Assembly (NCBI RefSeq): GCF_012927405.1
Contig: NZ_JABBGM010000007.1
Location: forward strand, 62,001-126,000
Direction of reading: 5' to 3'
Source of the DNA: Novosphingobium olei
GTDB lineage: Bacteria; Pseudomonadota; Alphaproteobacteria; Sphingomonadales; Sphingomonadaceae
Length of the DNA stretch: 64,000 nt
A program made the position numbers and the translations under genes. The notes beneath the pieces were generated by a model, which saw nothing but the letters and a program-made list of their open reading frames with translations, had not been told where the DNA came from and did not search any database. Shown here piece by piece: positions 26,466 through 34,634 of the stretch. Within the stretch, counting starts at the first letter, position 1, and every line of letters begins with the position of its first letter.

Positions 26466-28021
26466 GCACGCGCATGCCCCATGGCGTCGACGCTGCAACC
26501 TTTCGCAAGGCGCTGGACGAACTGGCCGCGATCGTCGGCAAGGAATGGGTCTTTGTCGACGAACTGCCGCTGTCGGCCTATCGCGATGCCTATTCGCCGC
26601 TGGCCGATGGCGAAATGCTGCCTTCGGCTGCCGTCGCACCGGCAAACATGGAACAGATCCAGCAGGCGTTGAAGGTCTTCAACGCCTACAAGCTGCCGAT
26701 CTGGACCTTCGGCAACGGCCGCAATTTCGCCTATGGCGGCCCCGCCCCGCGCCAGTCGGGCTATGTCATGTTCGATCTCAAGCGGATGAACCGCATCCTC
26801 GAGGTCAATGAAAAGTACGGCTACGCGCTGGTCGAACCCGGGGTCTCCTATTTCCAGCTCTACCGGCATCTGCGCCAGATCGGCAGCAAGCTGTGGATCG
26901 ATCCGGCGGCACCGGGCTGGGGCGGCGTGATGGGCAATGCGCTTGAACACGGTGCGGGCTACACGCCTTACGGCGATCACTTCGTGATGCAGTGCGGCAT
27001 GGAAGTGGTCCTCGCCGACGGTCAGGTGGTCCGGACCGGTCAGGGCGCGATCGAGGGTTCGCAGCACTGGCAATCGACCAAGCACGCCGCCGGCCCGCAT
27101 TTCGACGGCATGTTCACCCAGTCCAACTTTGGCGTGGTGACCAAGATGGGCATCTGGCTGATGCCCGAGCCGCCCGGCTACAAGCCGTTCATGATCACTT
27201 ACGAGCGTGAGGAAGACCTCGCCGCGATCTTCGACGCGGTCAAACCACTCAAGGTCAACCAGGTGATCCCCAACGCGGCGGTGGCGGTCGATCTCTTGTG
27301 GGAAGTGTCCGCCAAAACCACGCGCCGCCATTACTTCGACGGCAAGGGCCCTGTCCCGGATTCGATCCGCAAGAAGATCGCTTCGGATCATGGCCTGGGC
27401 ATGTGGAACTTCTACGCCGCGCTCTATGGTCCGCCGCCGATCATCGAGAACAACTGGAAGCTCGTCGAGGAAGCGATGATGAGCATCCCGGGCGCCAAGA
27501 TGCACCTTAACCGCGAAAACGATCCCGCCTGGGACTATCGCGTGCGGCTGATGCGCGGCGAGCCGAACATGACCGAATTCAGCATCATGAACTGGATCGG
27601 CGGCGGCGGGCATATCAACTTCTCGCCAATCTCTGCACCCGACGGCAAGGAAGCGCTGAGCCAGTACAACCTGATCAAGCAGCGCTGCCACGATTTCGGG
27701 TTCGACTATATCGGCGAGTTCCTGGTCGGCTGGCGCGACATGCACCACATCCTGATGATCATGTACGATCGCGCCGACGAGGGCATGCGCAAAAGCGCCT
27801 ATGACCTGTTCGGCAAGCTGGTCGACGAGGCAGCCGGTGCGGGCTTCGGCGAATACCGCACCCACCTCGCCTTCATGGACCAGATCGCCAAGACCTATAA
27901 GCACAACGATGGGGCGCTGTGGGACCTGCACCACCGTCTCAAGGACGTGCTCGACCCCAACGGCATCCTCTCCCCCGGCAAGCAGGGGATATGGCCCCAG
28001 GCGATGCGCAACCAAGCGTAA
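26462..28021 (+). CDS. PCMH/VAO-family flavoprotein (4-alkylphenol or vanillyl-alcohol-type oxidoreductase)
   Basis: The 519-residue protein belongs to the vanillyl-alcohol-oxidase flavoprotein family and has the length of the p-cresol methylhydroxylase flavoprotein PchF. The FAD-binding loop TFGNGRNFAYGG is at residues 82-93, GYTPYGDHFVMQCG follows in the FAD domain, and the cap domain has EFLVGWRDMHHI. The Tyr465-Arg466 pair in GEYRTHLAF corresponds to the phenolate-binding Tyr-Arg pair of PCMH. Such enzymes oxidise 4-alkyl- or 4-hydroxymethyl-phenols through a quinone methide. No signal peptide is visible. The GTG at 26462 overlaps the Tat gene stop, with AGGAG ten bases upstream. Electrons probably pass to the cytochrome encoded at 32715. 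Confidence 0.87.
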   Translation: MSTRMPHGVDAATFRKALDELAAIVGKEWVFVDELPLSAYRDAYSPLADGEMLPSAAVAPANMEQIQQALKVFNAYKLPIWTFGNGRNFAYGGPAPRQSGYVMFDLKRMNRILEVNEKYGYALVEPGVSYFQLYRHLRQIGSKLWIDPAAPGWGGVMGNALEHGAGYTPYGDHFVMQCGMEVVLADGQVVRTGQGAIEGSQHWQSTKHAAGPHFDGMFTQSNFGVVTKMGIWLMPEPPGYKPFMITYEREEDLAAIFDAVKPLKVNQVIPNAAVAVDLLWEVSAKTTRRHYFDGKGPVPDSIRKKIASDHGLGMWNFYAALYGPPPIIENNWKLVEEAMMSIPGAKMHLNRENDPAWDYRVRLMRGEPNMTEFSIMNWIGGGGHINFSPISAPDGKEALSQYNLIKQRCHDFGFDYIGEFLVGWRDMHHILMIMYDRADEGMRKSAYDLFGKLVDEAAGAGFGEYRTHLAFMDQIAKTYKHNDGALWDLHHRLKDVLDPNGILSPGKQGIWPQAMRNQA

Positions 28022-28062
28022 TCACCCGGCCGGCTGAACAAAGACTTCAAGGATTGACGACC

Positions 28063-29508
28063 ATGACACAAATTGAGCACTGGATTGGCGGCACCGCCGT
28101 GGCTGCAACGGGCGGGGCCTATTTCGACGATCTTAACCCGGTCGATGATTCGGTCTATTGCCGGGTGCCCGCCGGCACCGCGGAAGACGTGAACCGCGCA
28201 GTGGAGAACGCGCATCAGGCCTATCTCCAGCATTGCGATCTGCCCGCCGCAGTGCGCGAAGGGTGGATCGCGAAAGCCGCCGAAATCATGGAGCGCGATA
28301 CCGCCAAATTCGCCGACGTGCTGGTCGACGAAATCGGTTCGCCGATCGCCAAGGCCGGGTTCGAAACCCGCTTCGCGGTCAGCTTCCTGCGCGCGGCGAT
28401 CGGCGTGCCGCGCCGGATTCGGGGGGAAACGATCCCTTCGGACACCCCCGGGCGGTTCAGCATGAGCCTGCGTCAGCCGGTCGGTGTGGTCGCCGGGATT
28501 ACCCCGTTCAACGTGCCGCTGATCAAGGGGATCAAACAGTCGGCCATGGCCCTGGCCACAGGCAACGCCTTCGTGCTGCTACCCTCGGAAGCCGCGCCAA
28601 TGATCGCCGATCTGCTCGCTAAATTGTGGAAGGAGGCCGGCGTTCCCGACGGCTTGTTCAACGTGGTCTACGGCAATGGCGCGGAGATCGGCGACGTGCT
28701 GACCGGCCATCCCAAGGTCGCATCGATCACCTTCACCGGGTCCTCGCGCGTCGGCAAGCACATCGCCGAAATTGCGGCCCGCAACCTCAAGAAGTATACG
28801 CTGGAGCTGGGCGGCAAGAGCCCTCTGGTGATCTGCGCCGATGCCGATCTGGACAAGGCGGTCAACGCCGCGCTGTTCAGCATCTTCATGTACCAGGGCC
28901 AGGTCTGCATGGGGGCCTCGCGGATCTATGTCGAACGGCCGATCTTCGACCAGTTCGCCAAGGCCTTCGCCGCCGCGACCAGCCGGGCGAAGAGCGGCGA
29001 CCTGCGCGAGCCGACCACCATGCTCGGCCCGATAATTTCGGAGCGCCAGCGCGACCGGGTCCGCCGCCATATCGATGATGCCCGAACCAAAGGTGCCGAG
29101 GTTCTCGCGGGCGGCGAATGGACTGGGAACTGCTGTTCGGCCACAGTCTTGCGCGGCGTCACCGCTGAAATGACCGTGTTCGAAGAAGAAACCTTCGGCC
29201 CGGTGACCTCGCTCTATCCGTTCGACACGCTCGAAGAAGCGCTCGAACTTGCCAACAACACCGAATATGGCCTTAGCGCCTCGATCTTCACCAGCGACAT
29301 CGACAAGGCCCTGGCTTTCGCCCAGCGGGCGGAAGCGGGCATGGTCCATATCAATGCCCCGACCCTGCACGACGAACCACACGTTCCGTTCGGCGGCACC
29401 AAGGCATCGGGTTTTGGCCGCGAAGGGACCGAAGCCGATCTCGAAATCATGACCGAATGGAAATGGGTCACGATCCAATCGGCAACTGCTGGCACTGGCG
29501 GACACTGA
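28063..29508 (+). CDS. vanillin/benzaldehyde-type aldehyde dehydrogenase
   Basis: This 481-residue aldehyde dehydrogenase resembles vanillin and salicylaldehyde dehydrogenases. It has PFNVPLIKGIKQSAMALATG, the base in TLELGGKSPLVIC, the catalytic Cys in YQGQVCMGASRIYVER, and the C-terminal HINAPTLHDEPHVPFGG. It would oxidise the aromatic aldehyde made by the preceding flavoprotein to a hydroxybenzoate, which the UbiD-like enzyme encoded next can decarboxylate. I chose ATG 28063, with AAGGA nine bases upstream; the longer open frame runs back into the flavoprotein gene. Confidence 0.88.
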   Translation: MTQIEHWIGGTAVAATGGAYFDDLNPVDDSVYCRVPAGTAEDVNRAVENAHQAYLQHCDLPAAVREGWIAKAAEIMERDTAKFADVLVDEIGSPIAKAGFETRFAVSFLRAAIGVPRRIRGETIPSDTPGRFSMSLRQPVGVVAGITPFNVPLIKGIKQSAMALATGNAFVLLPSEAAPMIADLLAKLWKEAGVPDGLFNVVYGNGAEIGDVLTGHPKVASITFTGSSRVGKHIAEIAARNLKKYTLELGGKSPLVICADADLDKAVNAALFSIFMYQGQVCMGASRIYVERPIFDQFAKAFAAATSRAKSGDLREPTTMLGPIISERQRDRVRRHIDDARTKGAEVLAGGEWTGNCCSATVLRGVTAEMTVFEEETFGPVTSLYPFDTLEEALELANNTEYGLSASIFTSDIDKALAFAQRAEAGMVHINAPTLHDEPHVPFGGTKASGFGREGTEADLEIMTEWKWVTIQSATAGTGGH

Positions 29509-29527
29509 TCGGCGGGATGCAACGGCA

Positions 29528-30982
29528 ATGAACGATCTTCCCAACCGCGCCCGCTCGATCTCCTCGCTGCGCGATTTCCTCGAACTGCTTGAGGATTCGG
29601 GCCAAGCGATCACCTGGAGCGATCCGGTGATGCCCGAGCCGGGCGTGCGCAACATTGCCGTTGCCGCCTCGCGCGATGCCAACGGCGCACCGGCGATCGT
29701 GTTCGACAACATCACCGGCTATCCCGGCAAGCGCCTGGCGGTTGGTGTCCATGGTTCGTGGGACAACATCGCCCTGCTGCTGGGTCGGCCCAAGGGCACG
29801 ACCATCCGCGAACTGTTCTTCGAGATCGCCGGGCGCTGGGGCGATCAGGAAGCGCAGATCAGTTATGTCCCCGAAGCCCAGGCCCCGGTTCACGAATGTC
29901 GGCTCGAGCAGGACATCAACCTCTATGATATCCTGCCCGTCTACCGGATCAACGAATACGATGGCGGGTTCTACATCGGCAAGGCTTCGGTTGCCTCGCG
30001 CGATCCGCTCGATCCGGACAATTTCGGCAAGCAGAATGTCGGGATCTACCGCCTACAGATCCAGGGACCGGACAGCTTTACCCTGATGACGATTCCGGCG
30101 CATGACATGGGCCGCCAGATCCTCGCCGCCGAGCGTGAGAAAGTGCCACTCAAGATCGCGGTGATGCTGGGCAACCATCCTGGGCTGGCGGTTTTCGCCG
30201 CCACCCCGATCGGTTACGAGGAATCGGAATATTCCTATGCCTCGGCAATGATGGGCGCGCCGATCCGGCTGACCAAATCGGGCAACGGGATCGACATCCT
30301 GGCCGACAGCGAAATCGTGATCGAGGCCGAACTGCAACTGGGCGAACGCGAGCTGGAAGGGCCGTTCGGCGAATTCCCCGGTTCCTACAGCGGCGTGCGC
30401 AAGGCGCCGATCTTCAAGGTCACGGCGGTGTCGCACCGGCGCGATCCGATCTTCGAGAACATCTACATCGGGCGCGGCTGGACCGAGCACGATACCCTGA
30501 TCGGCCTGCACACCTCCGCCCCGATCTATGCCCAGCTGCGCCAGAGCTTCCCCGAAGTCACCGCGGTCAACGCGCTTTACCAGCACGGGCTGACCGGGAT
30601 CATCTCGGTCAAGAACCGCATGGCCGGCTTTGCCAAGACGGTCGCGCTGCGCGCGCTGAGCACGCCACACGGCGTGATGTACCTCAAGAACCTGATCATG
30701 GTCGACGCCGATGTCGATCCGTTCGATCTCAACCAGGTGATGTGGGCGCTTTCGACCCGCACCCGCGCGGATGACGTCATCGTGCTGCCCAACATGCCCG
30801 CCGTGCCGATCGATCCATCGGCAGTCGTTCCGGGCAAGGGCCACCGCCTGATCATCGACGCGACCAGCTATCTCCCGCCCGATCCGGTGGGTGAAGCGCA
30901 CCTTGTCACCCCGCCGACGGGGGACGAGATCGACGCCCTGAGCAAACGAATCCGCGAAATGCAGCTGGGAGCCCTGTCATGA
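29528..30982 (+). CDS. vdcC: UbiD-family non-oxidative hydroxyarylic acid decarboxylase, large subunit
   Basis: The 484-residue protein is a UbiD-family decarboxylase similar to VdcC/BsdC. These enzymes use prenylated FMN to remove CO2 from vanillate, 4-hydroxybenzoate or protocatechuate, yielding guaiacol, phenol or catechol. Recognisable parts are YRLQIQGPDSFTLMTIPAHD near residue 176, PFGEFPGSYSG near residue 280 (with the catalytic Glu region) and MVDADVDPFDLNQVMWAL near residue 393. It is flanked by its likely cofactor supplier (UbiX-like) and the VdcD subunit, whose ATG overlaps its stop. If the product is catechol it would feed the meta pathway on the minus strand. Confidence 0.9.
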   Translation: MNDLPNRARSISSLRDFLELLEDSGQAITWSDPVMPEPGVRNIAVAASRDANGAPAIVFDNITGYPGKRLAVGVHGSWDNIALLLGRPKGTTIRELFFEIAGRWGDQEAQISYVPEAQAPVHECRLEQDINLYDILPVYRINEYDGGFYIGKASVASRDPLDPDNFGKQNVGIYRLQIQGPDSFTLMTIPAHDMGRQILAAEREKVPLKIAVMLGNHPGLAVFAATPIGYEESEYSYASAMMGAPIRLTKSGNGIDILADSEIVIEAELQLGERELEGPFGEFPGSYSGVRKAPIFKVTAVSHRRDPIFENIYIGRGWTEHDTLIGLHTSAPIYAQLRQSFPEVTAVNALYQHGLTGIISVKNRMAGFAKTVALRALSTPHGVMYLKNLIMVDADVDPFDLNQVMWALSTRTRADDVIVLPNMPAVPIDPSAVVPGKGHRLIIDATSYLPPDPVGEAHLVTPPTGDEIDALSKRIREMQLGALS

Positions 30983-31203
30983 CCACCACCGTCTGCGGGC
31001 GCTGCAAATCGAGCGGCGCTGTCACCGATTACCAGGGCAGGCAGGACGGCGCGGTCGTGTGGACAATCCTGCGCTGCGCGACCTGCAACTTTTCCTGGCG
31101 CGACAGCGAACCGGCCCGCGCGATCGACCCGGCTGCGCGCTCGGCCGATTTCGCCGTCGATGCCGGCGATCTCCAGCGTTATCCCAAGATTCTCCAGCAA
31201 TAA
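30979..31203 (+). CDS. vdcD: VdcD/BsdD-like small subunit of hydroxyarylic acid decarboxylase
   Basis: This 74-residue protein has two Cys pairs, CGRCKSSG near the N-terminus and CATCNFSWRDSEP near residue 32, forming a zinc-ribbon-like unit. The WxxxxCxxCxxxWRDxEP pattern is that of VdcD/BsdD proteins, which accompany UbiX/UbiD pairs in non-oxidative decarboxylase operons and are needed for full activity. The ATG overlaps the vdcC stop. Its presence separates this system from ubiquinone-pathway UbiD/UbiX and supports a catabolic decarboxylase. Confidence 0.88.
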   Translation: MTTTVCGRCKSSGAVTDYQGRQDGAVVWTILRCATCNFSWRDSEPARAIDPAARSADFAVDAGDLQRYPKILQQ

Positions 31204-31216
31204 GGCTCCAGACGCC

Positions 31217-32683
31217 ATGATCGATCAAGCCCGCCAGACGGCCACGCTCGGTACCCTCGCCGAGGCACTGGGCAAGGCCGCCGTCGATACCAGCCCGCAA
31301 ACCCTGGCCCGCTATGCCGTTCCGGGGATGGCCCCGGCAGGCGTGGTGCTTCCGACCGATGAAGCCCAGCTCGCCAAGGTGCTCGAAGCGGCGCGCACCA
31401 GCGGCGGCGTGGTCCAGACGGTCTGCAACGGCGCACATGGGCTGGAAAAGGCGGTGCAGGACAAGGTGATCGTCCTCGACCTCCAGAAGATGAACAAGGT
31501 AATCGAAGTAAACGAGCAGCTGGCCACCTGCCTGGTCGAACCGGGCGTCACCTTCCGCCAGCTCGATGCCCATATTAAGGAAAAGGGCATCAAGCTGTGG
31601 GTGGACTTCCCCGGCAATCCCGATGAAAGCGTGGCCGCCAGTTTCATCAACCGCCGCCCCGGCTACACCCCCTATTCCGATCACTTCCTGATGCAGTGCG
31701 GGCTCGAGGTCATGCTGGCTGATGGCAAGATGGTGCGAACCGGCATGGGCGCCATGCCCAAGAGCACCTGCTGGCAGCTGTTCAAGTTCGGCTATGGCCC
31801 GTGGGTCGATGGTCTGTTCACCCAATCCGATTTCGGGGTGGTGACCAAGGTGGGCATGTGGATGATGCCGCAGCCCCCGGCGCATCAGACCTTCATGGTC
31901 TCGGTCCCCCAGGAGGACGATCTGGGCGCGTTGCTGGACGTGCTCGGGCCGCTCAAGCTTAACATGGTGGTGGCCAATGGCGTCGCCGTGGGCAATGCGC
32001 TCCACGAAGCGGCCCTGCTCGGCAAGCGCCGCGCCGACTTCGAAGGCCAGGGGCCGATGGCGGCAAGCGCGGTCAAGGCGGCCGGCGAAGCGCTCGGCCT
32101 TGGCTACTGGAACCTTTACGGCTCGCTCTATGGCTTGCCCGGCAACGTCGCGATCCTGTGGGACATGGTCAAGGGTGCGTTCTCGTCGATCAGCGGCGCA
32201 CGGGTGATTACCGATGGCAAGGGCATCGATCCCAAGTTGTGGGCCTGGCGGATGGGCACGATGACCGGCGTGGTGCTCGATCCCCCGGCCCGAACCTCGG
32301 GCTGGGGCGGCGACACGGCGTTGACGGTCAATCCGGTCAGCCCTGTGGATGGCGAAGAAGCGGTCAAGCTTTATGAACTGTCGCGCGACATCTGCGCCAA
32401 GAACGGCTTCGATTTCGTCGGCGAAACCACCGCGATCTGGCGTTCGGCGAACCATCGCCAGGTGCTGTCCCATGCCGCCGGGAAGGCCGAGGACGCGGCA
32501 CGGGCGAAGGCCTGCGCCGAAGCCCTGATCGCCGCGCAGGCAGAGGCCGGCTTCGGCCAGATCCTGACCGACCCCGGGCTGGGAGCGGCGGTTGCCAAGA
32601 CCTATGAAAAGGGTGGCCGCTCGGCCCTGCATGCGCGGGTCAAGCAGGCGCTCGATCCCAACTCGATCTTTGCCTCGGTCTGA
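31217..32683 (+). CDS. divergent VAO/PCMH-family flavoprotein paralogue
   Basis: The 488-residue protein is a paralogue of the flavoprotein at 26462: both share the VxEVNE-VEPGV segment, GYTPYSDHFLMQCG and VVTKVGMWMMP. Key residues differ, however. The glycine-rich FAD loop of the first protein is replaced by VCNGAHGLEKAV near residues 69-80. The cap motif RDMHH is RSANH. The Tyr-Arg pair that holds the phenolate in PCMH-type enzymes is replaced by Ile-Leu at about 449-450. It may act on a different substrate, or be a structural or regulatory partner of the first subunit. No signal peptide is seen. The cytochrome gene follows after 31 bases. Confidence 0.8.
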   Translation: MIDQARQTATLGTLAEALGKAAVDTSPQTLARYAVPGMAPAGVVLPTDEAQLAKVLEAARTSGGVVQTVCNGAHGLEKAVQDKVIVLDLQKMNKVIEVNEQLATCLVEPGVTFRQLDAHIKEKGIKLWVDFPGNPDESVAASFINRRPGYTPYSDHFLMQCGLEVMLADGKMVRTGMGAMPKSTCWQLFKFGYGPWVDGLFTQSDFGVVTKVGMWMMPQPPAHQTFMVSVPQEDDLGALLDVLGPLKLNMVVANGVAVGNALHEAALLGKRRADFEGQGPMAASAVKAAGEALGLGYWNLYGSLYGLPGNVAILWDMVKGAFSSISGARVITDGKGIDPKLWAWRMGTMTGVVLDPPARTSGWGGDTALTVNPVSPVDGEEAVKLYELSRDICAKNGFDFVGETTAIWRSANHRQVLSHAAGKAEDAARAKACAEALIAAQAEAGFGQILTDPGLGAAVAKTYEKGGRSALHARVKQALDPNSIFASV

Positions 32684-32714
32684 GCCGATGCGTCGCCATG
32701 CCTGCGGAGGTACA

Positions 32715-33071
32715 ATGAACAAGCTCCTCGTCCTTTCGCTCCTCGCCACTCTTGGCGCCTGTTCGTCCAAGCAAGGCGAAGTGGTCGCGGATGGTGCGGA
32801 GAACTATGAGCGCTACTGCGCCGGTTGCCATAACCCCGGCCCCGGACACGGAGCGACCATGCTGCTGGCGGAAAAGGGCCGTCCGGTTCCGGCGCTGATC
32901 GGCCGCAAGGATCTGGACTACGATTACCTCCATTCGGTGGTTCGTCAGGGCCTGATCGAAATGCCGCCATTCCGCGCCACCGAGCTGAGCGACCCCCAGA
33001 TCAAGGAGGTCTACGAATACATCAAGACCGCAGAGCCGCCGAAGCAGGAACCCGCGCTGCCCAAATCCTAG
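32715..33071 (+). CDS. lipoprotein c-type cytochrome, probable electron acceptor of the flavoprotein
   Basis: This 118-residue protein has a lipoprotein signal with lipobox LGAC (Cys16), a haem-binding CAGCH (Cys35, Cys38, His39) and a probable axial Met83 in EMPPF. It is the size of the PchC cytochrome subunit of p-cresol methylhydroxylase, and it lies at the end of the flavoprotein operon. It would be lipid-anchored on the periplasmic side and pass electrons to the respiratory chain. I chose ATG 32715, five bases after GGAGG. Its last bases overlap the convergent gene at 33068 by four bases. Confidence 0.88.
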   Translation: MNKLLVLSLLATLGACSSKQGEVVADGAENYERYCAGCHNPGPGHGATMLLAEKGRPVPALIGRKDLDYDYLHSVVRQGLIEMPPFRATELSDPQIKEVYEYIKTAEPPKQEPALPKS

Positions 33072-33607
33072 AACGGATCGCGTTCGAGCGCCCGATCGGC
33101 AAGCTCGCCAAGGCGTTTGACCGCATCGGGATTTGCCTTGTGCGCTTCTGCATAGGCCGTGAAACTGGCTCGGGCGGCTGAGACCGGCGATGCCATCGAG
33201 CTGTGCAAAACACCGTCTCGATATCGCACAACCAAGGCGCGCTGGACCAGGCGTTCGCACTTGAGTTCGACGGATTTAAGGGCATCGTATTCGGGCTTGA
33301 TCGACAATCCCTCGCGCGCTGTCTCGCCATACGACTTCAACCAGCGGCGAGCTGACCGGACGGGTGAAACCAACTCGTTGTTGAGTTCGCCTGCCGCAAG
33401 GGCCAATTCGCCGACGCCGGACGATTCAAGCGCGATGCCCTGCGAATCCGCCAGCCATAGGCAGAACAGCATCAGGTTCACGTCGCATCCGTGATCGTCC
33501 TGCAGCGCGAGTGACAGGGCCTGCACGCCAGGCTTGGCGTAGGTTTCCAGTGAGAACCGCCAGAAGTCCTCCGTTAGAGCTTCAAGGTCCGCCATTGGGC
33601 CGATCAT
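33068..33607 (-). CDS. TIGR02444-family (DUF2390) protein of unknown function
   Basis: The 179-residue protein matches the pattern of TIGR02444/DUF2390 proteins: the N-terminal FWRFSLETYAKPGVQ and then LALQDDHGCDVNLMLFCLWLA. The function of the family is unknown; it is common in proteobacterial housekeeping regions. It converges on the cytochrome gene. The start could be ATG 33607 or ATG 33595, neither having a strong ribosome site. It looks unrelated to the catabolic genes on either side. Confidence 0.75.
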   Translation of the reverse strand: MIGPMADLEALTEDFWRFSLETYAKPGVQALSLALQDDHGCDVNLMLFCLWLADSQGIALESSGVGELALAAGELNNELVSPVRSARRWLKSYGETAREGLSIKPEYDALKSVELKCERLVQRALVVRYRDGVLHSSMASPVSAARASFTAYAEAHKANPDAVKRLGELADRALERDPF

Positions 33608-33621
33608 AGCTCAAACAGCGA

Positions 33622-33648
33622 CAGGCGACAGCACAAAGCTGCCGCCTG
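33622..33648 (-). terminator. imperfect hairpin between hydrolase and DUF2390 genes
   Basis: CAGGCGACAGC pairs with GCTGCCGCCTG (10 of 11 positions) around a 5-base loop. It lies after the hydrolase gene on the minus strand, with only scattered T residues beyond it. It could be a weak terminator separating that gene from the next one. Confidence 0.35.
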
Positions 33649-33693
33649 CCAATCCGGGCGCTGCCCCAGCGGGCCGCGCAGCAGTCGTTTTGC

Positions 33694-34554
33694 TCAGAAC
33701 GAGCGGGCGCCGAAGTGGATTTCCATCATCGGGCGCATCACGTCCCAGCGCTCCAGCTGCGACCAGTGGCCCGAACGGTCGAGCACGTAGAGTTCGGCAT
33801 GCTTGAGATGCTGGATCAGGTAGAGGCTGGTGTCGAGCGGCACCACCCGGTCCTGGCGGCCATGGAAGATCAGCACTTCGTGCGGCATTTTGCCCAGCAG
33901 TTCGGGCGGCATGTTGAGCGTCTCAATGCCGTTCTTCATCGAATCGATCATCTTGACCGCGGTCTTCATGATTCCCGGATCGGTGGCGATCTTGTAACGG
34001 TTCTCGACGATTTCCTCCATGCCTTCGAACTTCTCGGCATCGTAGGCGAAGCTGTGCATCACCTGGCGATAGCGGGCATATCGTGGATCGGAATAGAACG
34101 AGAGCAGGCGGATCAGTTCCGGGGTGCGCGGGCCGGGGGCTCCGATCGAACCCATCAGCACCACCTTGTCGATCGCGTCGGGCTCCTCGCTCATCATCTG
34201 CAGGGTCAGCGCGCCGCCCATCGAATTACCGACAACGTGGGCCTTCTTCACACCGAGCGCCTCAAGCAGGCCAAAGCACTGGTCGACCCGGGTGCCGATC
34301 CAGCCCATCACGCTGTCAGGCCACGGATCGGGAATCACTGACTGGCCGAAACCGATCAGGTCGGGCGCGATCACGAAGAAGTTTTCGGCGAGGTCCGGCA
34401 TCAGGTGATACCAGTTGGATGCGGCATGTGCGCCCGGACCCGCACCGTGAAGCAGCAGAATTGCCGGCTTGGACGGATCGCCCGCCAAGAGGGTGTGCGA
34501 GGTCAAGCCCCGGCCCGTGATCTTTTCTTCCCTGATAACCCCTTCAGCAGCCAT
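33694..34554 (-). CDS. alpha/beta hydrolase, meta-cleavage product hydrolase type
   Basis: This 286-residue hydrolase has HGAGPGAHAASNW (oxyanion region), the nucleophile in GNSMGGAL, the acid in HGRQDRVVP and the histidine in RSGHWSQLE. The SNWYHLMPDLAENFFVIAPD-like core groups it with MhpC/BphD-type C-C hydrolases. It is distinct from the hydrolase at 8521 and is transcribed alone, divergently from a second hydratase-aldolase set. It may hydrolyse the ring-fission product of the BphC-type dioxygenase. ATG 34554 is preferred because GGGAGA lies six bases upstream; the longer frame starts upstream of it. Confidence 0.85.
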   Translation of the reverse strand: MAAEGVIREEKITGRGLTSHTLLAGDPSKPAILLLHGAGPGAHAASNWYHLMPDLAENFFVIAPDLIGFGQSVIPDPWPDSVMGWIGTRVDQCFGLLEALGVKKAHVVGNSMGGALTLQMMSEEPDAIDKVVLMGSIGAPGPRTPELIRLLSFYSDPRYARYRQVMHSFAYDAEKFEGMEEIVENRYKIATDPGIMKTAVKMIDSMKNGIETLNMPPELLGKMPHEVLIFHGRQDRVVPLDTSLYLIQHLKHAELYVLDRSGHWSQLERWDVMRPMMEIHFGARSF

Positions 34555-34634
34555 GACATTCTCCCATGCGATCTTGACGAAATATCCGCGAGACTCTTTG
34601 CCGGAGTTCACGGTCATTTTTACCGGAGCCTAAG

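Noticed and set aside
26240..28015. 591-codon minus-strand frame opposite the flavoprotein gene
   Set aside because: It mirrors the codon pattern of the real flavoprotein gene and shows no family motif. The same holds for 31022-32770 (minus) and 5610-7133 (plus).
29528..30982. Housekeeping UbiD for ubiquinone synthesis
   Set aside because: The neighbouring UbiX-like, VdcD-like and aldehyde dehydrogenase genes indicate a catabolic hydroxyarylic acid decarboxylase.
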